From an uncultured Alphaproteobacteria bacterium (GTDB taxonomy: Bacteria > Pseudomonadota > Alphaproteobacteria > HIMB59 > GCA-002718135), in the NCBI GenBank assembly GCA_902541215.1, contig CACBPV010000011.1, forward strand, positions 1 to 40,305: a DNA stretch of 40,305 nt. Reading direction: 5' to 3'. Below the pieces are notes generated by a model, which saw only the letters and a program-made list of their open reading frames with translations, was not told the origin of the DNA and made no database searches. Positions 17,506 to 25,915 of this stretch are shown piece after piece. Position 1 is the first letter of the stretch. Every line of letters begins with the position of its first letter. The translations under genes and the position numbers were made by a program.

Positions 17506-19041
17506 ATGAAGAAAATCAAAAAATCTGTACTTTTTATATGTGCTGATCAGTGGCGCTTCGATTGCTTTAGTTTTTTAAATCATGAATATGCTCTCACTCC
17601 TAATTTGGATAAATTAGCAAAAAAAAGTGTTATTTTTAAATCACACTTTGCAGGTATTGTTCCATGTGGTCCATCTAGAACTACTATGCTTACAGGTTTA
17701 TATCCATTTATACATCGTTCAGTATATAATGGTGCTCCTCTTGATAAAAGATTTACAAATATAGCTAAAGAAGTTCGTAAACTAAATTATAATCCAAGAC
17801 TTTACGGATACACTGATACCTCTTGGGATCCAAGATATTTGGATCCAAAAGATAAAAAAAATTTTACTTACGAATCACCAATGGAAGGGTTTGATGATGG
17901 TTGTGTTTTACCAGGAGGAAAACCAGAACCCTGGGCTAAACATCTTAATCAAAATGGTTTTGAAATTAATAAAGCAGAAGATTTGTACAAAGGAAGAAAG
18001 CCTAAAGATGATCAAGCGTATATTTATGAACCATATTATATTCCAACTGAATTTTCAGACACTGCATTTTTAGCAGACAAAGTTGTTTACGATTTAAAAA
18101 AAGTCAAAGATCCATTTTTTATGCATGTATCTTTTTTAAAACCACATCCACCCTTTCATGTAGCTGATCCATGGTTTAGTAAATTTAATCCAGATAATAT
18201 TAAATTACCTCAAAATGATATTTCACTGAAAGAATTATCAAAAAAACATCCACTACTTGAAGAGTTATGTAAAAAATTTTTATTAAAAGAAAATTATTCT
18301 GAAATTAATTATGATCTTTTAAAAGATCAAGATATCAAAAATATTATGAGTGTCTATTTTGCTATGTGCGCTGAAGTTGATTTTAATATTGGTAAAATTT
18401 TGAATGCTCTTAAAGAATCAGGGCAAGAAGAGAATACAATGATAATATTTACTAGTGATCATGGAGAGATGTTAAATGAAAATAATTTATGGGGGAAATT
18501 AGGTTGGTGGGACTCTTCTTATAGAATTCCATTATTTATTTATGTGCCTCAAAACAATCCAAAAGAAATTAACCATTTAACAGAATCTGTAGATGTTGCT
18601 CCTACAATTTTAGAATGGCTTGGTGGTGACATACCTATTGATTGGAATGGTCAATCACTTATGCAAAATATCAATCATAAATACGAAAAATCACCTAAAA
18701 AAGAATATGTTGTTTTTGATTTTGATTTTAGAGAGAGTACTTCATTTGTTAAAGATAAAAAATTAGCACCCGAACAATGTAATCTATCGGTCATTAGAAA
18801 TAATAAATGGAAATATGTTCATTTTCCTTCATTGCCATGTTTATTATTTGATTTAGAAAAAGATCCTGAGGAAATAAATGATCTATCAGACTTAAGAGAA
18901 TTTCAAGATATAAAACATGAACTAGTATCAAAATTGTTAAGTCACCGCATGATTCATCAGGAGCGACAATTATCAAACACTAAACTTTCCAGTTCAGGTG
19001 TTAATATAAATTCTGGACCATTTAGCAGGAAAATGGAATAA
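17506..19041 (+). CDS. Sulfatase-superfamily hydrolase, phosphonate monoester hydrolase-like
   Basis: The protein has 511 residues with no signal peptide, so it is cytosolic. The metal-binding start is 'LFICADQWRFDC' (Asp about 14), and 'VPCGPSRTTMLTGLYPF' (Cys 54) matches CxPSR, where Cys becomes formylglycine. Other motifs are 'KPHPPF', 'IIFTSDHGEML' and 'WGKLGWWDSSYRIPL'. The overall pattern ('APLDKRF...GYTDTSWDPR', 'IPTEFSDTAFL', 'KWKYVHFPSLPCLLFDL') recalls Rhizobium/Burkholderia phosphonate monoester hydrolase/sulfatase PMH (about 514 residues). It may hydrolyse a sulfate, phosphate or phosphonate ester. It needs a formylglycine-generating enzyme, which is not in the window. A MetE-like gene follows by 7 bp. 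Confidence 0.85.
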   Translation: MKKIKKSVLFICADQWRFDCFSFLNHEYALTPNLDKLAKKSVIFKSHFAGIVPCGPSRTTMLTGLYPFIHRSVYNGAPLDKRFTNIAKEVRKLNYNPRLYGYTDTSWDPRYLDPKDKKNFTYESPMEGFDDGCVLPGGKPEPWAKHLNQNGFEINKAEDLYKGRKPKDDQAYIYEPYYIPTEFSDTAFLADKVVYDLKKVKDPFFMHVSFLKPHPPFHVADPWFSKFNPDNIKLPQNDISLKELSKKHPLLEELCKKFLLKENYSEINYDLLKDQDIKNIMSVYFAMCAEVDFNIGKILNALKESGQEENTMIIFTSDHGEMLNENNLWGKLGWWDSSYRIPLFIYVPQNNPKEINHLTESVDVAPTILEWLGGDIPIDWNGQSLMQNINHKYEKSPKKEYVVFDFDFRESTSFVKDKKLAPEQCNLSVIRNNKWKYVHFPSLPCLLFDLEKDPEEINDLSDLREFQDIKHELVSKLLSHRMIHQERQLSNTKLSSSGVNINSGPFSRKME

Positions 19042-19048
19042 TAAATAT

Positions 19049-20098
19049 ATGCTAACGACTGTTATAGGCGCCTATCCAAAACCAAGCTACTTAAAAATAA
19101 CTGATTGGTTTAATGCTTCTGGTGGTACAGATACAGAATATCCAACTAAATTTTACGAAGATGAAATAAAGAAAATGGGCGATAATGTTGAAGAGTTATT
19201 TAATAAAGCTACAAAAGAAATAATTAGTGATCAGGAAGAATGCGGTATTGATATCCTAACCGATGGTGAAGTTAGAAGAGAAAATTATATTCACTATCAT
19301 TGTAGATATTTAGAAGGAATTGATTTTGCAAATCTCACAGAAAAAGTTGCTAGGACAGGGAATTATAAATGCTGGTTACCAACAATAACTTCAAAAGTTA
19401 AAGCAAAAGAATCTTTTTTAGTTGAAGAATGGAAAAAAAATCAGAGTTTAACAAATAATGATTTAAAAATTACTATTCCTGGACCAATGACTATAACAGA
19501 CACCATAGCAAATACATTTTATGATTCAGATGAACATATGGGTGAAGACTTAGCTGATGCTATTAATGTAGAAATTAAAAGATTAGTTGATGCAGGATGT
19601 AAATATATTCAAGTCGATGAACCATTGTTTGCTAGAAAACCTGAAAATGCTCTTAATTTTGGAATCAAAAACCTAGAAAGATGTTTTAAGGATATAAATA
19701 ATCAAAGTATTGAAAAAATTACTCATATTTGTTGTGGCTATCCTGATAAATTAGATGCAGTAGATTATCCAAAAGCCCCTTTAGATTCTTACAGTAAAAT
19801 TAGTACAGCTTTAGATGAAACAATTATAGATACAGTTTCTATAGAAGATGCTCATCGATATAATGATTTAAATTTTTTAAAAAATTTTAAACAAACAAAA
19901 GTCATTTTTGGTTTAGTAAAAATAGCAAGCTCTCAAGTTGAGACTAAAGAAGAAATTGTCTCAAGAATAAATGATGTATTAAAGTTTATTGATAAGGAAC
20001 AATTAATTGTTGCTCCTGATTGTGGGCTTGGTCACTTACCTCGAGATTTGGCAAAAATAAAATTAAAGATAATGGTAGAGGCTTCTAATAGTTTTTAG
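19049..20098 (+). CDS. MetE-like (cobalamin-independent methionine synthase family) protein
   Basis: The protein has 349 residues, equivalent to the C-terminal catalytic barrel of MetE without its N-terminal half. The zinc ligands are present: 'THICCGY' (HxC), a Glu in 'DTVSIEDAHR' and Cys in 'VAPDCGLGHLPRDLA'. It begins 'VIGAYPKPSYL', like the substrate-binding start of this family. Members transfer methyl or alkyl groups to or from thiols; epoxyalkane:CoM transferase is one example. It is cotranscribed with the sulfatase-like gene, so it is more likely catabolic than a methionine synthase. Its end overlaps the convergent ald gene by 4 bp. Confidence 0.8.
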   Translation: MLTTVIGAYPKPSYLKITDWFNASGGTDTEYPTKFYEDEIKKMGDNVEELFNKATKEIISDQEECGIDILTDGEVRRENYIHYHCRYLEGIDFANLTEKVARTGNYKCWLPTITSKVKAKESFLVEEWKKNQSLTNNDLKITIPGPMTITDTIANTFYDSDEHMGEDLADAINVEIKRLVDAGCKYIQVDEPLFARKPENALNFGIKNLERCFKDINNQSIEKITHICCGYPDKLDAVDYPKAPLDSYSKISTALDETIIDTVSIEDAHRYNDLNFLKNFKQTKVIFGLVKIASSQVETKEEIVSRINDVLKFIDKEQLIVAPDCGLGHLPRDLAKIKLKIMVEASNSF

Positions 20099-21210
20099 TG
20101 TACTAAAGTTTCTGGATTAGCATAATCATAATTTAAATCTTCGGCAATAGCTTTATATGTAACGGCACCTTTAAAAATATTTAAACCATTCATAAAATTT
20201 TTATCATTTTTCAACGCATCTTTAAAACCATTAGAAGCTAAGTTTTGAATAAATGGCAAAGTGACTGCATTTAAAGCAAGAGTGGAGGTTCTAGGAACTC
20301 CCCCTGGCATATTTGCAACACAATAATGAACAACATCATCAACAACATATGTAGGGTTTGCATGAGTTGTTGGTTTACTAGTTTCAACGCAACCACCTTG
20401 ATCAATTGCAACATCAACAATTACAGATCCACTTTTCATTTCTTTGATCATGTCCTTAGTTATAATCTTTGGAGCATTAGAGCCTGGAACAAGCACACCA
20501 CCAATTAGTAAATCACATTCAGAAATATAATCTTTTAGATTTATTTTATCACTGTGTAGTGGTTCTATTCTATCACCAAATTTTTCTTGTAATTCTTCTA
20601 ATCTTTTTTCTGATTTATCAACGATGAAAACTTTTGCTTGCATGCCTGTAGCAATTATTGCTGCATTTTCACCTACAACACCTCCACCTAAAATTAAGAC
20701 ATTTCCAGGTTGAACCCCGGGCGCACCCCCTAAGAGTAAACCACTTCCACCCTTATGTTTTTCAAGTGAATACGCACCAGCTTGAATCGACATTCTACCG
20801 GCTACAGCACTCATAGGTGCAAGAAGTGGTAATTTATTATTATGATCACTTACTGTTTCATAAGCTATACAAATTGAATTTGAATCAATTAAACCCTTTG
20901 TCAATTCTGGAGCTGCTGAAAGATGTAAGTAAGTAAACAAAATTTGGTTTTCTCTTATCATTGATACTTCATTCATTAGAGGTTCTTTTACTTTTACAAT
21001 CATTTCAGAATCATTGAAAATATCTTCAGCTGAATTTACAATTTTTGCACCTGATAATTCATAATCACTATTTGAAAATCCAGCGCCAATACCGGCATCT
21101 TTTTGAATTAGTACTGTATGTTTATTCTTTACTAATTCTTTAACACTTTGCGGAGTAAGCCCAACCCTAGACTCCTGAGCTTTAATCTCAGAGGGAACAC
21201 CTATTTTCAT
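20095..21210 (-). CDS. ald: Alanine dehydrogenase
   Basis: The protein has 371 residues, the standard length. It starts 'MKIGVPSEIKAQESRVGLTPQSV'. Substrate residues are seen in 'MIVKVKEPL' (Lys) and 'FTYLHLSAAPEL' (His), and the NAD site is 'VLILGGGVVGENAAIIATG'. It oxidises L-alanine to pyruvate and ammonia. It overlaps the aminotransferase gene by 1 bp. The pair forms a cycle in which the transaminase makes alanine from pyruvate and Ald regenerates pyruvate. This pairing is typical of taurine, hypotaurine or beta-alanine catabolism. Confidence 0.95.
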   Translation of the reverse strand: MKIGVPSEIKAQESRVGLTPQSVKELVKNKHTVLIQKDAGIGAGFSNSDYELSGAKIVNSAEDIFNDSEMIVKVKEPLMNEVSMIRENQILFTYLHLSAAPELTKGLIDSNSICIAYETVSDHNNKLPLLAPMSAVAGRMSIQAGAYSLEKHKGGSGLLLGGAPGVQPGNVLILGGGVVGENAAIIATGMQAKVFIVDKSEKRLEELQEKFGDRIEPLHSDKINLKDYISECDLLIGGVLVPGSNAPKIITKDMIKEMKSGSVIVDVAIDQGGCVETSKPTTHANPTYVVDDVVHYCVANMPGGVPRTSTLALNAVTLPFIQNLASNGFKDALKNDKNFMNGLNIFKGAVTYKAIAEDLNYDYANPETLVH

Positions 21211-22550
21211 TATCTGTCATGCATATAGTTTGAGATACCTGTTCTCAATTTTTCAATTATCTCATCAATATGTTTTTTTTCACAAGTAAATGGAGGTGCA
21301 ACAATTAAACAATCACCTGTTGCTTTCAAGCTTAAGCCTGCTTCAAATAATTTTTTAAAACAAGCATATCCAGCTTTGCCTAAACGCTCATCCATTTTAA
21401 TATCAATTCCTCCCATCATTCCATATCCTCTTATATCAGTAATGATATCTAAGTCTTTCAAAGTAAATAAACCATCTAAGAAATATGGAGACATATCTTT
21501 TGCTCTATTAAATAAATCTTCTTTCTCGATTATATCTTGCATTGCTAAACCTGCTGCCATTGAAACAGGTATAGCAGAATAAGTATAACCATGAAAAAAT
21601 TCTATAGCTCCTGTAGGTGAAGCATCAACAATAGTGTCATAGATATGATCACGTGAAGCTACTGCTCCTAAAGGTACAACACCATTAGTAATTGCTTTAG
21701 CCATTGTCATGATATCTGGACAAACATCAAAAGCTTGAGCTGCAAATGGGGCGCCCATTCTTCCCCAGCCAGTAATAACTTCATCAAAAATTAAAAGAAT
21801 TCCGTGTTTGTCACAAATTTCTCTTAGTCTTTTTAAATATCCTTTTGGCGGAACTAAAGTTCCTGTTGATCCTGCTACTGGCTCAACAATACATGCAGCA
21901 ATATTTTCAGCACCTATGTTACCAGCAATCCTTTCAAGATCATCTGCTAGATCAGCACCTGTTTCAGGTTCCCCCTTTACAAATAAATTTTCAGGTAGAT
22001 GAGTATGTCTTAGATGATGTACATTTGGCATGAGAATATTTGAGAAAGTTTTTCTATTAGCAATCATTCCGCCAACAGAAATTCCTCCAATATTCATTCC
22101 ATGATAACCTCTTTCTCTTCCTACTATGTGAGATCTATGACCTTCTCCTTTTGCTTTAAAATATGCTATGGCTGTCTTAATTGCTGTTTCTACAGCTGAT
22201 GAACCACAAATAGTAAAAAATATTTTATTTAAATCTTCGGGCGTATGTTTTGAAACTTTTCTAGCTAAATCAAATGAACCACCAAAACCTTGTTGAAATG
22301 GTTGAACATAATCTAATTGCTCTAATTGTTTAGATACTGCTTCTCTTATTTCTGGTCTTGAATGACCCGCTGGACTACAAAATAATCCTGAGCTAGCATC
22401 AATTAATTTATTTCCATAATGATCAGTATAATAAACACCTTCTGCCTTAACCATTAATCTTGGACTATTTTTATAGTCTCTATTAGATGTAAATGGCATC
22501 CAATGTTCTTCTAATGAATTAGGTATTTCAGTTCTTTTTTCTAAGTCCAT
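21210..22550 (-). CDS. Class III omega-amino acid:pyruvate aminotransferase
   Basis: The protein has 446 residues. The start 'SLEEHWMPFTSNRDYKNSPRLMVKAEGVYYTD' is typical of beta-alanine:pyruvate aminotransferases. PLP contacts are visible in 'CGSSAVETAIK', 'ERGYHGMN', 'LLIFDEVITGWGRMG' (Asp) and 'MTMAKAITNGVVPLGAV' (the Schiff-base Lys). It transfers an omega-amino group (beta-alanine, and in some members hypotaurine or taurine) to pyruvate. It is coupled to ald, which recycles the alanine. With sulfonate genes elsewhere in the window, taurine-type substrates are worth testing, but beta-alanine is the conservative call. Confidence 0.88.
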   Translation of the reverse strand: MDLEKRTEIPNSLEEHWMPFTSNRDYKNSPRLMVKAEGVYYTDHYGNKLIDASSGLFCSPAGHSRPEIREAVSKQLEQLDYVQPFQQGFGGSFDLARKVSKHTPEDLNKIFFTICGSSAVETAIKTAIAYFKAKGEGHRSHIVGRERGYHGMNIGGISVGGMIANRKTFSNILMPNVHHLRHTHLPENLFVKGEPETGADLADDLERIAGNIGAENIAACIVEPVAGSTGTLVPPKGYLKRLREICDKHGILLIFDEVITGWGRMGAPFAAQAFDVCPDIMTMAKAITNGVVPLGAVASRDHIYDTIVDASPTGAIEFFHGYTYSAIPVSMAAGLAMQDIIEKEDLFNRAKDMSPYFLDGLFTLKDLDIITDIRGYGMMGGIDIKMDERLGKAGYACFKKLFEAGLSLKATGDCLIVAPPFTCEKKHIDEIIEKLRTGISNYMHDR

Positions 22551-22600
22551 TTTTTTTCTTAATAGAAATTGAGTATATGAAATTATCGATAAATCAAAGA

Positions 22601-22626
22601 ATATTTCTTACAAAATAAAGAAATAT
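22601..22626. promoter_or_regulatory. Inverted repeat in divergent aminotransferase/phosphotransacetylase region
   Basis: ATATTTCTT-N8-AAGAAATAT is a perfect 9-bp inverted repeat in the 118-bp divergent region. A smaller GGTAT-N7-ATACC repeat at 22648-22664 lies over the ribosome-binding region of the plus-strand gene. Either could be a regulator site. No adjacent regulator gene is seen. Confidence 0.3.
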
Positions 22627-22668
22627 CATAGGAAAAATTGTAGCAGTGGTATAGAGAGAATACCAAAT

Positions 22669-23568
22669 ATGAGCACATTACCAGAAGACCTTAAAAGTAA
22701 AGCTTTAGAGACTCCCAACATACCAGCAGTAGTTGTGTGCCCCAATCAAGAAAGCATATTATCAGCTGTAATTGAAGGTAAAAATATGAACCTCATCGAT
22801 CCAACTTTAATTGGAAATAAAAGTTTAATTGCTGAAACAGCGAAAAAATTAAGTTTGGATATTTCTAATTTTAATATTGTAGAGGCTAAAGATGAAGAGG
22901 ATAGTGCTTCAATTGCTTGCCAAATTTCTAATGAAAATAAAAGTAAAATCATAATTAAAGGGAATCTTCATACTGATATTTTAATGCGCTCTTATTTAAA
23001 AAAAGAATTTAATTTACTTGATGGTAAAAGATTAAGTCATATTTGGCATATGACTTCATCGCAGCTTAAAAAACCTCTTTTTATTACAGATGGCGCCTTA
23101 AATGTTTTACCAAGAGTTGATATAAAATTACAAATTCTTAAAAATGCTGTTCAATTTTGTAATAAATTAAATATTAGTAAACCAAAAGTTGCAATTTTAT
23201 CAGGCACAGAAGATCCAATTGACAGTATGCCAAGTTCAGTTGATGCCAAAAAAGTTATGGAACTTGCGTTAGAAGAAAAAATTAATGCTTTTATTCATGG
23301 ACCGCTTGCTTTTGATAATGCTGTTTCTGAGGATGCAGCTAAAATAAAAGGAATCAATAATGATGTTGCTGGTGATGCTGATGTATTATTAGTACCTAAT
23401 TTAGAAACTGGAAATTCTTTGTCTAAAATAATGGTTTATTTTATGAATGCTTGTGCGGCAGGAATAGTAATTGGTGGTAAAGTACCAGTTGTAGTCCCTA
23501 GCAGAGCAGATAGTAAAAATTCTAAACTTGCATCAATTATGGCAGCTGTAGTTGCTACAAATAAGTAA
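22669..23568 (+). CDS. Phosphate acetyl/butyryltransferase-family protein
   Basis: The protein has 299 residues, the short Ptb-like form, without the extra N-terminal domain of long Pta. It has 'VVCPNQESILSAVIEGKNMNLIDPTLIGNK' at the start and the C-terminal family pattern 'GPLAFDNAVSEDAA', 'GDADVLLVPNLETGNSLSKIMVYFMNACAAGIVIGGKVPVVVPSRAD'. It interconverts an acyl-CoA and acyl phosphate. It is divergent from the aminotransferase/ald pair. In sulfoacetaldehyde catabolism a phosphotransacetylase converts the acetyl phosphate released by Xsc, so the location is suggestive, but Xsc is absent here. Confidence 0.88.
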   Translation: MSTLPEDLKSKALETPNIPAVVVCPNQESILSAVIEGKNMNLIDPTLIGNKSLIAETAKKLSLDISNFNIVEAKDEEDSASIACQISNENKSKIIIKGNLHTDILMRSYLKKEFNLLDGKRLSHIWHMTSSQLKKPLFITDGALNVLPRVDIKLQILKNAVQFCNKLNISKPKVAILSGTEDPIDSMPSSVDAKKVMELALEEKINAFIHGPLAFDNAVSEDAAKIKGINNDVAGDADVLLVPNLETGNSLSKIMVYFMNACAAGIVIGGKVPVVVPSRADSKNSKLASIMAAVVATNK

Positions 23569-23591
23569 TTAGAAAATAAATTTTAGCTCGA

Positions 23592-24449
23592 ATGCTTTTA
23601 AGACATTACTTCTTAATTTTAATAATCACTTTTTTATTTGGAAGTGCCTACCCTGTTCAGAAAGTTATTTTTAATGAAAATGTACCCCCATTATTAATGG
23701 GAAGTTTAAGAATGTTAGTAGTTTTCATATGCCTTTTGCCTTTTTGGCGATTTAGAATTCCTGAAAAAAAATACTGGTTACCACTTCTCTTTTTTTCAAT
23801 TACTATGGGTTTTTTGGCAAATGTTTTTATGACATTATCTTTAAATGAAGCAAACATAGTTTCTCCGATAATTATTGGTTCTCAACTGGCTGTACCATTT
23901 GCAATACTATTAAGCTCATTTTTTTTAAAAGAAAAAGTAAGTATTAAAAAATGGATACTTATATTTATTTCTTTTTTTGGAATTATTTTATTGGGCTTTG
24001 ATCCATTAATAAGAAATGAAATTTTTGCATTATTCTTAATTACGTTAATGGCATTCTTCTATGCTAGTGCACAAGTATTTTCTAGGTACCTAAAAGATTT
24101 AGAAGTCACTCTCACAAATGCAGTAATGGGACTAGTTGGATTTGTATTACTAATTATTTCATCTTCAATATTTGAAGGACAAACAATAAATGAAATAAAA
24201 AATATTAGTTTTCAGTCATGGTTATTAATATTGCATTCAGGCATCTTTGTTTCAATCGCTGCTCACATGTCGATGTTCTATTTATATAGGATGTATCCTG
24301 TTAATAGAGTATTTCCATTTTATGCTTTATTTCCTGTATTTGGTGTTTTGTTAACATTTATAATTTTTTATGAAATACCAACTTTAATTACTTTTATTGG
24401 TGGTATGATTGTAATAGTAGCAACTTATTTTATAAATAAAGAAAATTAA
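23592..24449 (+). CDS. EamA/DMT-family permease
   Basis: The protein has 285 residues with about ten membrane segments. 'FLFGSAYPVQKVIFNENVPPLLMGSLRMLVVFICLLPFW' is the usual N-terminal EamA start, and 'ANIVSPIIIGSQLAVPFAILLSSFFLKEKVSIKKW' ends the first half. The second half has 'RMYPVNRVFPFYALFPVFGVLLTFIIFYEIPT'. It begins 23 bp after the phosphotransacetylase-type gene, so it is probably in the same operon. It is not close in sequence to the other EamA protein here. Its substrate is unknown. Confidence 0.85.
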   Translation: MLLRHYFLILIITFLFGSAYPVQKVIFNENVPPLLMGSLRMLVVFICLLPFWRFRIPEKKYWLPLLFFSITMGFLANVFMTLSLNEANIVSPIIIGSQLAVPFAILLSSFFLKEKVSIKKWILIFISFFGIILLGFDPLIRNEIFALFLITLMAFFYASAQVFSRYLKDLEVTLTNAVMGLVGFVLLIISSSIFEGQTINEIKNISFQSWLLILHSGIFVSIAAHMSMFYLYRMYPVNRVFPFYALFPVFGVLLTFIIFYEIPTLITFIGGMIVIVATYFINKEN

Positions 24450-24456
24450 TTTTTGA

Positions 24457-25224
24457 TTATTTAGCTATCCACCCTCCATCAATTACTAGGGATGAACCAG
24501 TCATCATTGATGCTGCATCTGAAGCAAGATACACTACTGCACTAGCAATATCACTTTCTGTTGCTATTTTTCCTAAAGGTATGTTTTCAATAACAGATTT
24601 TTTAAAACTTTTATCTTTGAAAAATTTTTTGACCATTGGGGTTTCCACAAATGTAGGACAAACAGAATTAACTCTAATGTTGTGCTTAGCCAAATCAATA
24701 GCCATCCCTTTGGTAAGACCTTCAACACCAAACTTAGTCATATTATAAACACTTCTAAGAGGGGCTCCTACTTTACCTAACTGAGAAGAGATATTTATTA
24801 TTGATCCACCAATTTTTTTTCTATTTTTTGATTTAAGCATAACTTTTGTAGCTAATTGAGCAATATCGAATGATGCTTTAATATTAAGATCAACCACTTC
24901 ACTCATATCTTTTCTTTTAATTTTGGTGAAATATTCAGGTCTATTTGTTCCAGCATTGTTTACTAATATGTCTAATTTATTAATTTCAGAAAATATTTTT
25001 TTTATTTCTTTTAAATTAGTTACATCACACACATAATAACTACATTTCTTTTTGAGTTTTTTAATTTTGCTTTGAACAATTAAAAGATCTTTCTCTGTAC
25101 GACTAAGAATTATTACATTTGCGCCTGCTTCTGCTAATGCTATAGCACATGCTTTACCTATCCCTTTGCCTGACCCTGTCACAAGAGCAGTCTTATTTTT
25201 TACATTAAAATTTTTTAGAAACAT
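24457..25224 (-). CDS. Short-chain dehydrogenase/reductase (SDR)
   Basis: The protein has 255 residues, a classical SDR. The NAD(P) motif is 'VTGSGKGIGKA' (about 15-25), followed by 'ILVNNAGTN', a catalytic Ser in 'SIINISSQLG', 'YNMTK' for the YxxxK pair, and 'DGGW' near the C-terminus. 'ILSRTE' after the second strand has an Arg that often indicates NADP. It is the last gene of the sugar-type ABC operon, 13 bp after the HAD gene, so it probably oxidises an imported sugar or polyol. The specific substrate is unknown. Confidence 0.9.
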   Translation of the reverse strand: MFLKNFNVKNKTALVTGSGKGIGKACAIALAEAGANVIILSRTEKDLLIVQSKIKKLKKKCSYYVCDVTNLKEIKKIFSEINKLDILVNNAGTNRPEYFTKIKRKDMSEVVDLNIKASFDIAQLATKVMLKSKNRKKIGGSIINISSQLGKVGAPLRSVYNMTKFGVEGLTKGMAIDLAKHNIRVNSVCPTFVETPMVKKFFKDKSFKKSVIENIPLGKIATESDIASAVVYLASDAASMMTGSSLVIDGGWIAK

Positions 25225-25237
25225 TTGATCTGATTAT

Positions 25238-25897
25238 TTATAATGAAAAAATAGATTGATCTAATAAATTCATTTTTTTAATACACATTTGAAAACTATC
25301 TTCTAAATGGTAATCACCTGGGAACCCAATACATTTAATTCCAGCGTTTACAGCAGAATTACTACTTTCTTCAGTATCCTCTATTGCAAGACAATCTTCT
25401 TGCTGTAAATTTAATTTATCTAATGTGACTTTGTATATTTCTGGATGTGGTTTTTCATTTTTAACAAATGATTTATTACCAATGAATTCAAATTCTTCTT
25501 TTGAAATTTGACCAGAAAGACTTTCAAATACTGCATCGACATTATTTAAAGTTGTAGAAGTTGAGAAAGCAAGTTTAATATTATTATCTTTTGTATACTT
25601 AATTATTTCACCAACGCTCTTTCTTAATTTTTGTTTATTCTGAATAATGTAAGAGCTAAAGATTTCTGTTTTTCTATTTCTAATTTGTGAAGCATTTACA
25701 TTAGTATTATTTTTTTCAGCAAAATCTTCTACCCTTTTTGTCCCGCCAGATTTTTTTAACAAAATTTTATAATCTTGCTCATCCCAATACCAATCAAGTC
25801 CAGCTTCTTTAAAAGCTTCATTAAATGAGTTACGTTGAATGTTAGAAGACTCAATTAGTGTCCCGATAGATCCAAATATAAGTGCTTTATATTTCAT
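25238..25897 (-). CDS. HAD-superfamily protein lacking the catalytic aspartate
   Basis: The protein has 219 residues with the fold of beta-phosphoglucomutase/CbbY-like HAD enzymes. Motif II is seen in 'LAFSTSTTL', motif III Lys in 'VKNEKPHPEIY' and motif IV in 'CLAIEDTEESSNSAVNAGI'. Motif I, normally FDxDGTL, reads 'IFGSIGTLIES': the nucleophilic Asp (position 9) is Gly and the general-acid Asp (position 11) is Ile. The other motifs are intact, so the gene is not decaying. The protein may be a non-phosphatase (binding, isomerase-like or regulatory) variant. It lies between the permease and SDR genes. Confidence 0.82.
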   Translation of the reverse strand: MKYKALIFGSIGTLIESSNIQRNSFNEAFKEAGLDWYWDEQDYKILLKKSGGTKRVEDFAEKNNTNVNASQIRNRKTEIFSSYIIQNKQKLRKSVGEIIKYTKDNNIKLAFSTSTTLNNVDAVFESLSGQISKEEFEFIGNKSFVKNEKPHPEIYKVTLDKLNLQQEDCLAIEDTEESSNSAVNAGIKCIGFPGDYHLEDSFQMCIKKMNLLDQSIFSL

Positions 25898-25915
25898 AAG
25901 ATTAGAAATTTATTA

